From NCBI GenBank assembly GCA_028822065.1, contig JAPKEL010000013.1, positions 1 to 39,054 on the forward strand: a stretch of DNA of 39,054 nt. The letters are read 5' to 3'. Below, in pieces: positions 1 through 8,233 of the stretch. The DNA comes from Woeseiaceae bacterium. GTDB taxonomy: Bacteria; Pseudomonadota; Gammaproteobacteria; Steroidobacterales; Woeseiaceae. The position numbers and the translations under genes were made by a program. Under the pieces are notes generated by a model. That model ran no database searches. It was not told where the DNA came from and saw only the letters and a list, made by a program, of their open reading frames with translations. The first letter of the stretch is position 1; every line of letters starts with the position of its first letter.

Positions 1-100
1 CTGCACAGCCTTGTTTGTTATTTTTCATCACGGTCACCGTTTTGTTTTGTGGGGAGTTATTTGTTTTTAAATTTGTGCATTCCATCTCGAGAAATGTTTT

Positions 101-131
101 AAAAGAAAAACCCCTTAGACGACAAGAGGTT
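101..131 (-). terminator. Intrinsic terminator of ssrA
   Basis: Read on the minus strand just past the tmRNA 3' end: an 8-bp stem (AACCTCTT / AAGGGGTT with one T-G wobble, plus-strand arms 124-131 and 109-116), a 7-base loop, then a T-rich run (plus-strand 101-110, TTTTTCTTTT on the minus strand). Position and form fit a Rho-independent terminator for ssrA. Confidence 0.75.
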
Positions 132-140
132 ATCTATAGT

Positions 141-502
141 TGGTGGAGGCGGCGGGAATCGAACCCGCGTCCGCAAGCCCTCCGCACCGAGGTCTACATG
201 CTTATTCTGTTAATAATCTTATATCAAGCTACCTAACAGAAGAGGAAAACTTGATACCAGTCTAGTAAAGTTTTAGTAGATTAAATCCTAAACACATTCA
301 ATCTGCGATCCTGTAAAAGTGACTCCTGGGATCCGGACGTACAGGCACTAACCGGGCAGAAGACACTGAGCTGGTTCTTAAGCAGCTAGTGCGTAGTTGT
401 CGTCGTTGGCAACTATAGGTTTTACAGATGGATTTACGAGGTATTCTGTTCCTCGGCATGCACTCAGAGTTTCGCGACCCACGTCGAAGCCATGTCGCCC
501 CC
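141..502 (-). ncRNA. ssrA: tmRNA (transfer-messenger RNA)
   Basis: Rescues stalled ribosomes: alanylated tmRNA enters the A site with SmpB, and translation resumes on its internal reading frame, tagging the peptide for proteolysis. The 5' end (GGGGGCG, 502-496) pairs over 7 bp, with one G-U, with the 3' end CGCCTCC, followed by the ACCA tail at 144-141. A T arm with the GGTTCGATTCC loop lies next to it. The tag frame is read from the GCC resume codon at 410-408 and gives ANDDNYALAA, with TAA at 380-378. This matches the usual gammaproteobacterial tag form. It lies downstream of smpB on the same strand, as in Escherichia coli. The length of 362 bases is normal. Confidence 0.97.
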
Positions 503-678
503 TAAATGGTAATTTTAATACATACTACAAATAGTAGTTTAGCGGCGTTTATATAAAAAACAAAAAGAACGATTGATTTTTTTGAGATAATTCTACTAAT
601 TTGAAGAAAGTGGATTGTTTGTAGTAGCATATAAATATTAATCTAATATATTAATTTAATAATATAAACTATTGATTT

Positions 679-1161
679 TTATAAATTAATATTTTTTAAT
701 ACTCTTGCTTTTTGTCTTGACCAATCTTTTTCTTTAATGCTGTGACGCTTATCATGCTGCTGCTTACCTTTCCCAAGACCAATCTCAAGTTTTACTTTTC
801 CGCGCTTCCAGTAAAGTTTTAGAGGGATTAATGTATAGCCTTTACGATCCACAGAACCAACTAAACTATTTAGCTCAAATTTATTGAGTAGTAATTTTCT
901 TGCTCTTCTTGGGTCCGGGGTATAGTGGGTTGAGACTGTGTTGAGAGGAGAGATATGAGTGCCTACTAACCAAGCCTCTCCATTTTTTATATTGACATAA
1001 CCCTCAGTTAGCTGAGAGCGACCCTCTCTTAAGCTTTTTACCTCCCATCCTTCCAGTTGCATGCCTGCTTCAATAGTTTCCTGGATGTGATAATCATGCC
1101 GCGCTCTCTTGTTTTGACTTATTTGTGAGGTTTGCTTTGATGATTTTTGATTTTTGTTCAT
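679..1161 (-). CDS. smpB: SsrA-binding protein SmpB
   Basis: A 160-residue small basic protein that binds the tRNA-like domain of tmRNA and is required for trans-translation. The family core is clear: RARHDYHI near residues 19-26, then [20 protein letters not shown] and the [10 protein letters not shown] motif near the C-terminus, followed by a basic tail that enters the mRNA channel of the ribosome. The ATG at 1161 gives the expected N-terminus. It is transcribed toward ssrA, with 176 bases between them. That gap holds no gene and presumably contains the ssrA promoter, which I could not place with confidence. Identification is firm. Confidence 0.97.
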   Translation of the reverse strand: MNKNQKSSKQTSQISQNKRARHDYHIQETIEAGMQLEGWEVKSLREGRSQLTEGYVNIKNGEAWLVGTHISPLNTVSTHYTPDPRRARKLLLNKFELNSLVGSVDRKGYTLIPLKLYWKRGKVKLEIGLGKGKQQHDKRHSIKEKDWSRQKARVLKNINL

Positions 1162-1174
1162 AGCGTTAATATAT

Positions 1175-1204
1175 AGTATATGCTTAAAATTGAAAAAATG
1201 TGAC
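1175..1204 (-). promoter_or_regulatory. Possible sigma-70 promoter of smpB
   Basis: On the minus strand, GTCACA (1204-1199, 4 of 6 matches to TTGACA), an 18-base spacer, then TATACT (1180-1175, 5 of 6 matches to TATAAT). The -10 box ends 13 bases before the smpB ATG, so the leader would be very short. Found by eye only. Confidence 0.35.
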
Positions 1205-1275
1205 TAATTGGTGTTGTATGGATTGCGTATTTGATCCAAACTTCAAGACTATTAAATTGATAAAAAGGAACAGCA

Positions 1276-2649
1276 ATGCTTAGTAGTGACAATACTAATG
1301 AAGAGCGTCAGTCACTCCATGGAAATTGGTCATCACGCTTGGCTTTTATCATGGCAGTCACTGGATCCGCAGTCGGCCTAGGGAATATATGGAAATTTCC
1401 ATATATGGCGGGACAAAATGGTGGCGGTGCTTTTGTATTGGTCTATTTGTTGTTCGTTTTTTTAATTGGCATGCCGGTCATGATGTCGGAAATACTGATA
1501 GGAAGAAGAGGGAGACGTAATCCGGTTGCTACTATGGCGCTCTTAGGAGAAGAAGAAGGTGGCTCTAAGCACTGGAAGTGGGTTGGTGCATTGGGCGTTA
1601 TTACAGCCATGCTGATCTTGTCATATTACAGTGTCATTGCTGGATGGACGCTAACTTATATACCGAAAGCCTTATCTGGACAATTTGCAGGTGCTGACGC
1701 CGCTTCTATCGCTAATTTATTTGATAACTTTGTTAGTAACCCAATGGCAGTCATTGCAGCACATACTATATTTATGTTCCTAAATTTCTTTGTTATTGCA
1801 AGAGGTGTTAAGGGTCTTGAGACGGCAGTAAAATTTTTAATGCCCGCGTTGTTATTTTTGCTTTTTATTTTATTTTACTATTCCTTAACTTCCGGCTCAT
1901 TTGCTGAGGGCGTATCTTTTATGTTTACGCCGAATTTTGCAGCGCTTGATTGGGATGGAGTGCTGACCGCAATGGGATTAGCATGCTTTACATTAAGTAT
2001 TGGAATGGGAGCCATAATGGCTTATGGCGCTTACTTGCCTCAAGAAACATCTATAACTAGTGCTGCGGTGTCAGTAGTGGTCGCCGATACAGGAATCGCT
2101 GTATTATCAGGATTGGTTATTTTTCCTTTAGTTTTTGCCAATGGTCTAAATCCAGGTGAGGGTCCCGATCTTGTTTTTAAAACCTTACCATTGGTATTTG
2201 GTCAAATGCAGGCAGGCACTTTCTTAGCGACTATATTTTTTGTACTTTTAGCATTTGCCGCTCTTACATCTGCCTTAGGCCTCATGGAACCAGCTGTTGC
2301 TTGGATGGTTGAAAGTACAAAATACAGCAGAAAAGAATCTTCAGCTATTATCGCTGGATTGATCTGGCTCTTCGGCCTAGGAACAGCGTTGTCAGATAAT
2401 GTGCTCTCAGAATTTAAGTTTTTTCAAGGAACAATTTACGAAAATGTAGATTTTATAACCAGCAATATCATGCTCCCTGTCAGCGCTGTTCTCATAACAG
2501 TTTTTGCAGCTTGGGTAATGAGTAAAAATTCAACTTCTGAAGAGTTAGATGGACACGGATTGGTTTATAAAATGTGGCAATTATTAGCAAGATACTTTGC
2601 TCCAATTGCAATTTTAATCATTTTTTTACAAGCCATAGGTTGGATTTAA
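1276..2649 (+). CDS. Sodium:neurotransmitter symporter (NSS/SNF) family transporter
   Basis: A 457-residue inner-membrane protein that probably imports an amino acid or related compound using the sodium gradient (LeuT fold). The NSS signature in TM1 is plain: AVGLGNIWKFPY at residues 32-43, followed by a Gly-rich loop and the GxxGRRxRR region. The unwound TM6 region reads FTLSIGMGAIMAYGAYLPQ. About 11 to 12 hydrophobic segments are visible, and the length is typical of bacterial members such as MhsT. The start is ATG with AAGGAA 5 bases upstream. It sits between smpB and ratA, which are directly adjacent and divergent in several relatives, so it looks like an insertion in an otherwise conserved block. 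The substrate cannot be predicted. Confidence 0.93.
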   Translation: MLSSDNTNEERQSLHGNWSSRLAFIMAVTGSAVGLGNIWKFPYMAGQNGGGAFVLVYLLFVFLIGMPVMMSEILIGRRGRRNPVATMALLGEEEGGSKHWKWVGALGVITAMLILSYYSVIAGWTLTYIPKALSGQFAGADAASIANLFDNFVSNPMAVIAAHTIFMFLNFFVIARGVKGLETAVKFLMPALLFLLFILFYYSLTSGSFAEGVSFMFTPNFAALDWDGVLTAMGLACFTLSIGMGAIMAYGAYLPQETSITSAAVSVVVADTGIAVLSGLVIFPLVFANGLNPGEGPDLVFKTLPLVFGQMQAGTFLATIFFVLLAFAALTSALGLMEPAVAWMVESTKYSRKESSAIIAGLIWLFGLGTALSDNVLSEFKFFQGTIYENVDFITSNIMLPVSAVLITVFAAWVMSKNSTSEELDGHGLVYKMWQLLARYFAPIAILIIFLQAIGWI

Positions 2650-2682
2650 TCTATTATTGAGTTTATTTTCTGAGATACGTTG

Positions 2683-3114
2683 ATGCGTCAAGTTAAAAGA
2701 AGTGCTTACATAAGCTACACTTCAGAGCAAATGTTTCTTTTGGTGGATGATGTTGATTCTTATGCTAATTTTCTCCCTTGGTGTAAGGGCACTCAGATTC
2801 ATGAGCGTTCAGATAAAAATCTTTCTGCTACCATCGAATTAAGTAAAGGCGGTGTCAGCACGAAATTTACGACCTTAAATACAATGAATCAATTTAAGTC
2901 TATTGATTTATTCCTTCAAGATGGTCCTTTTGATTATTTTGAGGGAGGCTGGAGATTTGATGATCTGGGAAGTAATGGCAGTAAGATTCAGTTCGAGCTT
3001 AAATTTAAGTTTAGAAGTTCCATTTTAGATATGTCTTTAGGGCCATTTTTTGAGTCTATCTGTGATGATTTAGTGAATGCTTTTGTTTTGAGAGCTCAAG
3101 AAATTTATGACTAA
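2683..3114 (+). CDS. ratA: RatA family START-domain protein (ribosome-associated toxin / ubiquinone-binding type)
   Basis: A 143-residue single-domain START/SRPBCC protein (polyketide cyclase / Coq10 family). The family motif is visible near the N-terminus: a VKRSA start, then QMFLLVDDVDSYANFLPWC. E. coli RatA was reported to block 70S assembly, and the related Coq10 proteins bind ubiquinone, so the true role of this protein is open. A TTG lies directly before the ATG at 2683; I chose the ATG because family members start close to that point. It overlaps rnfH by 8 bases, the usual RatA-RnfH pair, so the two are very likely co-transcribed. Confidence 0.92.
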   Translation: MRQVKRSAYISYTSEQMFLLVDDVDSYANFLPWCKGTQIHERSDKNLSATIELSKGGVSTKFTTLNTMNQFKSIDLFLQDGPFDYFEGGWRFDDLGSNGSKIQFELKFKFRSSILDMSLGPFFESICDDLVNAFVLRAQEIYD

Positions 3115-3433
3115 AGTACAAAATTACAAAGCCGAAGTGGTATTTGCCTTAAAAGGCGAGCAAATAATCTTACCCTTAGAGGTACCCATTGGTTCTCGCA
3201 TTGAAGATGTTATAAATAAATCAGGTATAAAAGATATATATCCTTCTGAACCTCTAAACTCTTGCGCGGTTGGTATTTGGGGGAAAGTGAGGGAGCGCAA
3301 TACAGTTATAGAGGATGGGGATCGTATCGAGCTATACCGGCTCCTTCATAGCGATCCTAAAGACAGAAGAAGAAGTTTGGCTTTATTAGGTAAATCAATG
3401 AGTCAGAAGAGAGCGCTTATAGACTTGGATTGA
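3107..3433 (+). CDS. rnfH: RnfH family protein (UPF0125)
   Basis: A 108-residue ubiquitin-like beta-grasp protein of unknown biochemical role, usually encoded next to ratA. Typical family features are the N-terminal beta strand with EVVFAL, the LEVPIGSRIEDVINKSGI stretch, the GIWGKV motif and the IELYRLLHSDPKDRRR segment. It starts within the 3' end of ratA (8-base overlap), supporting translational coupling. Its last 17 bases overlap the 3' end of bamE on the opposite strand. No rnf genes are in the window. Confidence 0.93.
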   Translation: MTKVQNYKAEVVFALKGEQIILPLEVPIGSRIEDVINKSGIKDIYPSEPLNSCAVGIWGKVRERNTVIEDGDRIELYRLLHSDPKDRRRSLALLGKSMSQKRALIDLD

Positions 3434-3740
3434 GCTTTAGGTCTCTGTCAATGTTTGAAACTTTATTATTTACAAAAAGGATAGATACCCATTTCTTTAT
3501 AAATGCCTTATCTCGTCCAATTGTTAAATAATAAACATAATCCCAGCGATTCTCATGAAAAGGGTCATCTATCATTGGCGTGCCCAACAAAAAGCGGACT
3601 TGATTTCTAGTCATGCCTACTTCAACTTGATCAAGGTATTTATCTTCAATAAAATTACCTTGCGCCACATTAGCCTGATAGACGCAAGCAGAAGTGAATG
3701 TGAATAATATGATTAACAGGCAGTATTTTAATTTTTTCAT
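3417..3740 (-). CDS. bamE: Outer-membrane assembly lipoprotein BamE (SmpA/OmlA)
   Basis: A 107-residue lipoprotein of the BAM complex, which folds beta-barrel proteins into the outer membrane. The N-terminus is a lipoprotein signal peptide: MKKLK, a hydrophobic stretch, then TSAC with the lipidated Cys at residue 19. The mature part has the SmpA/OmlA core: YLDQVEVGMTRNQVRFLLG, then PFHENRWDYVYYL. It is convergent with rnfH and overlaps it by 17 bases. The 152 bases between bamE and fur must carry divergent promoters for both; I see no clear boxes there. Confidence 0.96.
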   Translation of the reverse strand: MKKLKYCLLIILFTFTSACVYQANVAQGNFIEDKYLDQVEVGMTRNQVRFLLGTPMIDDPFHENRWDYVYYLTIGRDKAFIKKWVSILFVNNKVSNIDRDLKLNPSL

Positions 3741-3892
3741 GATCGAGAGATTAACCGATAAGGTGATTTGAGACTAGTGAATCCTTATTTTTTTTTGATA
3801 TTTGGATGATATAACTTTTTGGTTCATAATAAATGTTAGTATGCACTTAATTATCTTAGAGTGTTTTTGAAAATGCGGGAGATTGGTTAAAA

Positions 3893-4303
3893 ATGGAACA
3901 ACGTCAAGAATTAAAAAAAGCTGGGTTAAAAGTTACTTTACCTCGTTTGAAGATTCTAGAAATATTGGTGAAAACCCAAAATTCAGATATGCATTTGAGT
4001 GCAGAGGATATTTATAAAGAGACCTTAGACGCTGGTGAAGATATTGGTCTTGCTACGGTTTATCGAGTATTGACTCAATTTGAATCCGCTGGGTTGGTTG
4101 TGCGTCATAATTTTGAAGGGGGTCATTCAGTTTTTGAAATTAATGAAGGGACCCATCATGATCATATGGTTTGCGTTGAAACTGGAAATGTAATTGAATT
4201 CACAAATGATGAAATTGAGCGCTTGCAGAAAGAAATTGCCGCAAAGCATAATTATGAGCTAATAGATCATAGCTTAGTGCTTTATGTTAAACCCATCAAA
4301 TAA
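3893..4303 (+). CDS. fur: Ferric uptake regulator Fur
   Basis: A 136-residue iron-responsive transcriptional repressor. The N-terminal winged helix carries the DNA-recognition segment IGLATVYRVLTQFESAGLV (residues 51-69). The metal-binding HHDH motif is at residues 88-91, followed by Cys94 and then Thr97, where E. coli Fur has the second Cys of its CxxC zinc site. From memory, Pseudomonas aeruginosa Fur also lacks that second Cys, so this is a known variant and not a defect. The gene lies between bamE and recN, as in pseudomonads. I found no convincing Fur box upstream. Confidence 0.97.
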   Translation: MEQRQELKKAGLKVTLPRLKILEILVKTQNSDMHLSAEDIYKETLDAGEDIGLATVYRVLTQFESAGLVVRHNFEGGHSVFEINEGTHHDHMVCVETGNVIEFTNDEIERLQKEIAAKHNYELIDHSLVLYVKPIK

Positions 4304-4346
4304 GAATATAACTTCAGTTAGAGTCATATAGTTATCTGAATTTTAA

Positions 4347-6011
4347 TTATTTTCCAGCTAAAAGCATTTCGGCAGCATGATCTCGAGTGCGCTCAGTGAC
4401 TTCGATACCGCCAAGCATTCTTGCTATTTCTCCGATACGTGAATCTTTATTTAGTTGAGTGACATGGACTTTGGTGGATTTACCGTCACTCAATTTATTG
4501 ATTCGAAAATGAGAGTTGGCTTGACTAGCGACTTGAGGAAGGTGAGTTACACAAAGGACTTGTCTATTTACACCCAATTCACTAAGTCGTCTACCAACCA
4601 TTTCAGCTACTGCACCGCCAACTCCGCTATCCACTTCATCAAAAACCATTGTCGGAATATAATTTCCTTCACTGGCTATAACTTGTATCGCTAAACTCAT
4701 TCTTGATAATTCACCGCCTGATGCAATTTTTGCGATTGATTGGGGTGCTTGGCCGGGGTTTGCACTAAGTAAGAAAATTACATCATCCATTCCATGAGAT
4801 GAGATTGCGTTATTCGAAGTGATATTGATATTAAATTGTCCATCAGGCATACCTAGACTTGACATCGCTTTTGTTACGGCTTTTGATAATTTATTTGAAC
4901 TGATTATTCTTAAGCGACTCAATTCTTTGGCGAGTTTCGTGTAATGATTTTTAGCTTCATCTATATCTCGATTGAGATTTTTTTGATTTGCTTCAATATT
5001 TTTCAGTTCATTAAGTTCATTTTTAATTTTCTCATACACGGTATGAAGCTCACTTGGTTCAACTCGATGTTTTCGAGCAATCGTTTTAATGGTATTGATT
5101 CGCTCATCAAGTCGTCGATTTTTTTCAGGGTCAAATTCAATTGAAGAGCAATATCGCCTGAGATAATCAGCCGCTTCAGATGATTGAATAGAAGCTTCTT
5201 CAAGTAGGTTTTTTGCATCTTTTAATGCATGATCGAACTCTATTAGCGACTCTAAAGATTTTACCGAATTGTTAATTAAACTTTCCGCATTTGTAATTTC
5301 CGAATCTTGAAGATTGTTCAGCACCTGGTTGATACCATTGTTGAGTTTTTCAATGTTATGTATTTTGGTGAACTCTAAAGAAATTGAATTGTATTCATTT
5401 TCTTGGAGCTCCAGCGTATTTAATTCCTCATATTGAAAATTCAGAAGGTCGATGCGTGCATCACGATCTTTGTTTAATGCGTCATTGGTTAGTAATTTTT
5501 TTGCCAGTAAGCTCCATTTGTTAAAGGCATTCTTTACATCATCTTTTATGTGTATAAGGTCACCAAAATGATCAATTAGCTCTCGTTGGACATCAGTTTT
5601 TCCTAATGATTGATGAAAGTGTTGACCATGAATATCTACAAGTAACTCACCAAGAGCCTTAAGGGTTTGAAGGTTAACTTGATTGCCATTAATGAAGGCT
5701 CGTGATCGTCCATCTGGATTTACAATTCGCCTTAAAACACAATCATGATCATCATCCAGAGATTGCTTGGATAGCCAGGTCTTAGCTTTTGCGTGTTCGT
5801 CAATAACAAATTCAGCCGTAAATTCAGCTCTCTTATTATTATCTCTGATTAGGTTGGCACCTCCACGTTCTCCCAGCACTAAACTTAAGGCGTCAACTAG
5901 GATTGATTTGCCTGCTCCAGTCTCTCCGGTAAGAACAATCATACCTTCACTAAAAACGATATCTATTTCATCGATAATCGCAAAATTTTTAGCTTGAAGA
6001 GAGCGAAGCAT
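4347..6011 (-). CDS. recN: DNA repair protein RecN
   Basis: A 554-residue SMC-like ATPase that acts early in double-strand break repair. The Walker A motif GETGAGKS is at residues 29-36. The central part is a long charged coiled-coil region. The C-terminal ATPase half has the ABC signature SGGELS at 431-436, Walker B with FDEVDSG (Asp458, Glu459) and the VTHLPQVA switch region. The start codon overlaps the nadK stop by one base (TAATG), so it is translated from the nadK-recN transcript. No LexA box can be used as evidence here because the upstream region is nadK coding sequence. It is convergent with fur, with 43 bases between. Confidence 0.97.
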   Translation of the reverse strand: MLRSLQAKNFAIIDEIDIVFSEGMIVLTGETGAGKSILVDALSLVLGERGGANLIRDNNKRAEFTAEFVIDEHAKAKTWLSKQSLDDDHDCVLRRIVNPDGRSRAFINGNQVNLQTLKALGELLVDIHGQHFHQSLGKTDVQRELIDHFGDLIHIKDDVKNAFNKWSLLAKKLLTNDALNKDRDARIDLLNFQYEELNTLELQENEYNSISLEFTKIHNIEKLNNGINQVLNNLQDSEITNAESLINNSVKSLESLIEFDHALKDAKNLLEEASIQSSEAADYLRRYCSSIEFDPEKNRRLDERINTIKTIARKHRVEPSELHTVYEKIKNELNELKNIEANQKNLNRDIDEAKNHYTKLAKELSRLRIISSNKLSKAVTKAMSSLGMPDGQFNINITSNNAISSHGMDDVIFLLSANPGQAPQSIAKIASGGELSRMSLAIQVIASEGNYIPTMVFDEVDSGVGGAVAEMVGRRLSELGVNRQVLCVTHLPQVASQANSHFRINKLSDGKSTKVHVTQLNKDSRIGEIARMLGGIEVTERTRDHAAEMLLAGK

Positions 6012-6898
6012 TATTGTGTTTTCTTGTTGGTTCGTATTCGATTATCTTGACCCCAATGGAGTTTTGACCGCAGTACCTCATAGTAATCGTAACTAGGGGG
6101 GTGGATAAGCAGTGTTTTCTTTGCAGCTTTAGCGATGGTAATAGTATCTTTTGGTGTAATTTCACATATTTTCCTACCATCAATAGTGATTTCTGCTTTG
6201 CTGTTTATTTTTTGATTTAGTTGAATTTCAATAGCCTTGTCAGCTGGAAGTACTAAAGGTCGGTCGCTTAGAGTGTGAGGGCATATGGGAACCATGACAT
6301 AAGAATCTAAAGTTGGCTCAATAATAGGGCCGCCGCAGCTCAATGAGTACGCAGTAGATCCAGTAGGTGTGGCGATTATAAGACCATCCCCAGAATGGCT
6401 ATTTATAAATTGATTGGCAATTGAAGTATTAAAATCGAGCATTCTTCCAGTACCGCTTCTCTGGATAACAACATCATTTAATGCCAGATTCAGGAATTTT
6501 TTACCATCAGGTCTTATCGTGGTTGCTTCAAGCATCATTCTGGGCTCGGTAGTGTAATTACCGTTAATTACCTCGGTAATATCTGTCAGCATTTCATTTG
6601 GAAGGATATCTGCAAGAAAACCAAGTTTACCTCTATTAATTCCAAGTAATGGAGTATCTTGACTTTGAGCAAGATTAGCTGCGTGAAGAATAGTACCGTC
6701 ACCACCAACAGCAATAATTAAGTCAACAGCTGCCGCAATGCTATCTTCGCTAACCTTATTTTCAGTTGATAGCGGATTATTTTTAGTGAAAAAGACGCAT
6801 CGATTTTCTTTCTCCAAGCACTCTTTCAAGAGCGCAATGGTTTCCATTGTATCTGTGTCATGGTTTCGGCTGACAATACCAATTCTTTTGAAAATCAT
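6011..6898 (-). CDS. nadK: NAD kinase
   Basis: A 295-residue cytosolic enzyme that phosphorylates NAD to NADP using ATP. The GGDGT motif is at residues 65-69 with the catalytic Asp67. The second family region, NLALNDVVIQRSGTGRM, and the glycine-rich SGDGLIIATPTGSTAYSLS stretch are both present. Length and N-terminus match the family. It is first in the nadK-recN pair, an order also seen in E. coli and many other gammaproteobacteria. It diverges from hrcA across a 174-base gap that holds a perfect palindrome. Confidence 0.97.
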   Translation of the reverse strand: MIFKRIGIVSRNHDTDTMETIALLKECLEKENRCVFFTKNNPLSTENKVSEDSIAAAVDLIIAVGGDGTILHAANLAQSQDTPLLGINRGKLGFLADILPNEMLTDITEVINGNYTTEPRMMLEATTIRPDGKKFLNLALNDVVIQRSGTGRMLDFNTSIANQFINSHSGDGLIIATPTGSTAYSLSCGGPIIEPTLDSYVMVPICPHTLSDRPLVLPADKAIEIQLNQKINSKAEITIDGRKICEITPKDTITIAKAAKKTLLIHPPSYDYYEVLRSKLHWGQDNRIRTNKKTQ

Positions 6899-6960
6899 CG
6901 TATTAAGGTTAGATATACTAATTATTAATTACATTAAATTTAGCAGAGTGAAGGAATAAT

Positions 6961-6981
6961 TAAAAATACTTAGTATTTTTA
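6961..6981. repeat. Perfect 9-bp inverted repeat between nadK and hrcA
   Basis: TAAAAATAC, a 3-base centre TTA, then GTATTTTTA. It lies in the divergent nadK/hrcA gap. It could be an operator for either gene or a weak AT-rich hairpin; no regulator can be named. It does not resemble the CIRCE consensus. Confidence 0.45.
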
Positions 6982-7072
6982 AAAAACTTGACCATCAGTC
7001 TTACCATTGTTAGCTTCTTCAGCTAGATTAACATATTAAGATTCAAGGCTATATGCGAATAGGTAATTTATT

Positions 7073-8122
7073 TTGAGTAAATTAAGAGTGGAGCCTTCCA
7101 ATCGAGCGCAATATTTATTGAAGGTGCTCATCCAAAAGTACATAAACGAAGGCAACCCTGTTGGCTCGAGAAACTTATTAGAAGATTCAGGGTTAAACCT
7201 AAGTCCTGCAACTGTCCGTCATGTGATGTCTGATTTAGAGGATTTGGGTTTAATAAAAGCTCCACATACTTCTTCTGGAAGGATACCAACCGCAAGAGGG
7301 TATCGAATGTTTGTTGATACATTAGTGCGGTATCAAAGTCCAGATACCGCTTATATTGATAAGATTCAGTCAGAAATTAAAGAAGAAAACTACGATACGG
7401 GAAAATTAATTGAAAAAGTATCGAGCACCCTATCTAAAATTACCAGTTTAGCCGGTATTGTTACTGTGCCAAAAGGAAAAAATATCACGCTCAGGCAGAT
7501 AGAGTTCCTGTCTCTTTCGGATCATAAGGTGCTAGCTATTTTGGTATTAAATAACCGAGAAGTGCAAAATCGAATCCTTCACACTAAGGTCAAACATTCA
7601 GCCTCTGAATTACAAAGAGCGGCTAATTTCGTCAATGAGAACTACGCCAACGAATCATTAAATTCGATAAGAAAGAATTTATTGCGCGATATGGAAAAAA
7701 CCAGAGAATCAATGAATCAGGCAATGCAGGATATTATTACTACCGCGCAACTCGCAATAGAGGACGCTGAGAATTCAAGTGAGGAGTTCATCTTGGCGGG
7801 CGAAAGGAATTTAATGAATTTTGCTGAGCTTTCTGATGTTAATGTTTTGAAGCAGTTATTCGACGCATTTGCAAAAAAACGGATGATGATAGATTTACTT
7901 GATAGAAGTATCAGTGCGAGTGGTGTGCAGATATTCATAGGCTCTGAGTCTGGGTATAGCTTACTTGACGACTGCAGTGTAGTGACTGCGCCTTATAAAT
8001 TGAGCGATAATCAGGTGGGTGTATTGGGCGTAATTGGTCCAAAGCGAATGGCATATGACCGAGTTGTGCCAATAGTTGATCTTACGGCAAAATTATTAGG
8101 TAAGGCAATCGATAGTAAATAG
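7073..8122 (+). CDS. hrcA: Heat-inducible transcription repressor HrcA
   Basis: A 349-residue repressor of class I heat-shock genes that normally binds the CIRCE palindrome and is kept active by GroEL. The N-terminal winged helix is clear: residues 1-75 include VGSRNLLEDSGLNLSPATVR and the TSSGRIPTARGYR motif, the most conserved part of the family. The start is TTG, with AGGT about 8 bases upstream; it gives the standard N-terminus RAQYLLKVLI. It is the first gene of the hrcA-grpE-dnaK-dnaJ cluster. No CIRCE site (TTAGCACTC-N9-GAGTGCTAA) was seen anywhere in the window, so its targets, such as groESL, must be sought elsewhere. Confidence 0.96.
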   Translation: MSKLRVEPSNRAQYLLKVLIQKYINEGNPVGSRNLLEDSGLNLSPATVRHVMSDLEDLGLIKAPHTSSGRIPTARGYRMFVDTLVRYQSPDTAYIDKIQSEIKEENYDTGKLIEKVSSTLSKITSLAGIVTVPKGKNITLRQIEFLSLSDHKVLAILVLNNREVQNRILHTKVKHSASELQRAANFVNENYANESLNSIRKNLLRDMEKTRESMNQAMQDIITTAQLAIEDAENSSEEFILAGERNLMNFAELSDVNVLKQLFDAFAKKRMMIDLLDRSISASGVQIFIGSESGYSLLDDCSVVTAPYKLSDNQVGVLGVIGPKRMAYDRVVPIVDLTAKLLGKAIDSK

Positions 8123-8131
8123 TTTAACGGT

Positions 8132-8159
8132 CTTGATATTTTATTTCTGACCCCCAAAT
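8132..8159 (+). promoter_or_regulatory. Sigma-32 type heat-shock promoter upstream of grpE
   Basis: CTTGATA (8132-8138), a 13-base spacer, then CCCCAAAT (8152-8159). The sigma-32 consensus is CTTGAAA with CCCCATnT and a spacer of about 11-15. It is placed 74 bases before grpE. The spacing equals that of the dnaK promoter below. Confidence 0.55.
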
Positions 8160-8233
8160 AGTGTGAACTAAAGCAATTACATTAATTTTAATTGCTGGGC
8201 ATTTATCTTTGTAAAAAATGGAGAGCAAATTAA

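Noticed and set aside
15-236. Open frame of 73 codons at the left edge
   Set aside because: It runs antisense through the 3' end of tmRNA, and its most protein-like stretch, RRRESNPRPQALR, is the reverse reading of the T arm and acceptor stem, a well-known false gene over tRNA-like sequences.
3741-3892. Fur box (autoregulation) upstream of fur
   Set aside because: There are AT-rich GATAT-like words, but no 19-bp match to the Fur consensus could be found by eye.
6987-7016. Sigma-32 or sigma-70 promoter before hrcA (CTTGACC then TAGCTT or ACCATTGT)
   Set aside because: The heat-shock spacing is too short, and the alternative -10 box matches only 3 of 6 bases.
6899-8233. CIRCE operator near hrcA or grpE
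   Set aside because: No TTAGCACTC or GAGTGCTAA half-site was seen. The palindrome at 6961 has a different sequence and length.
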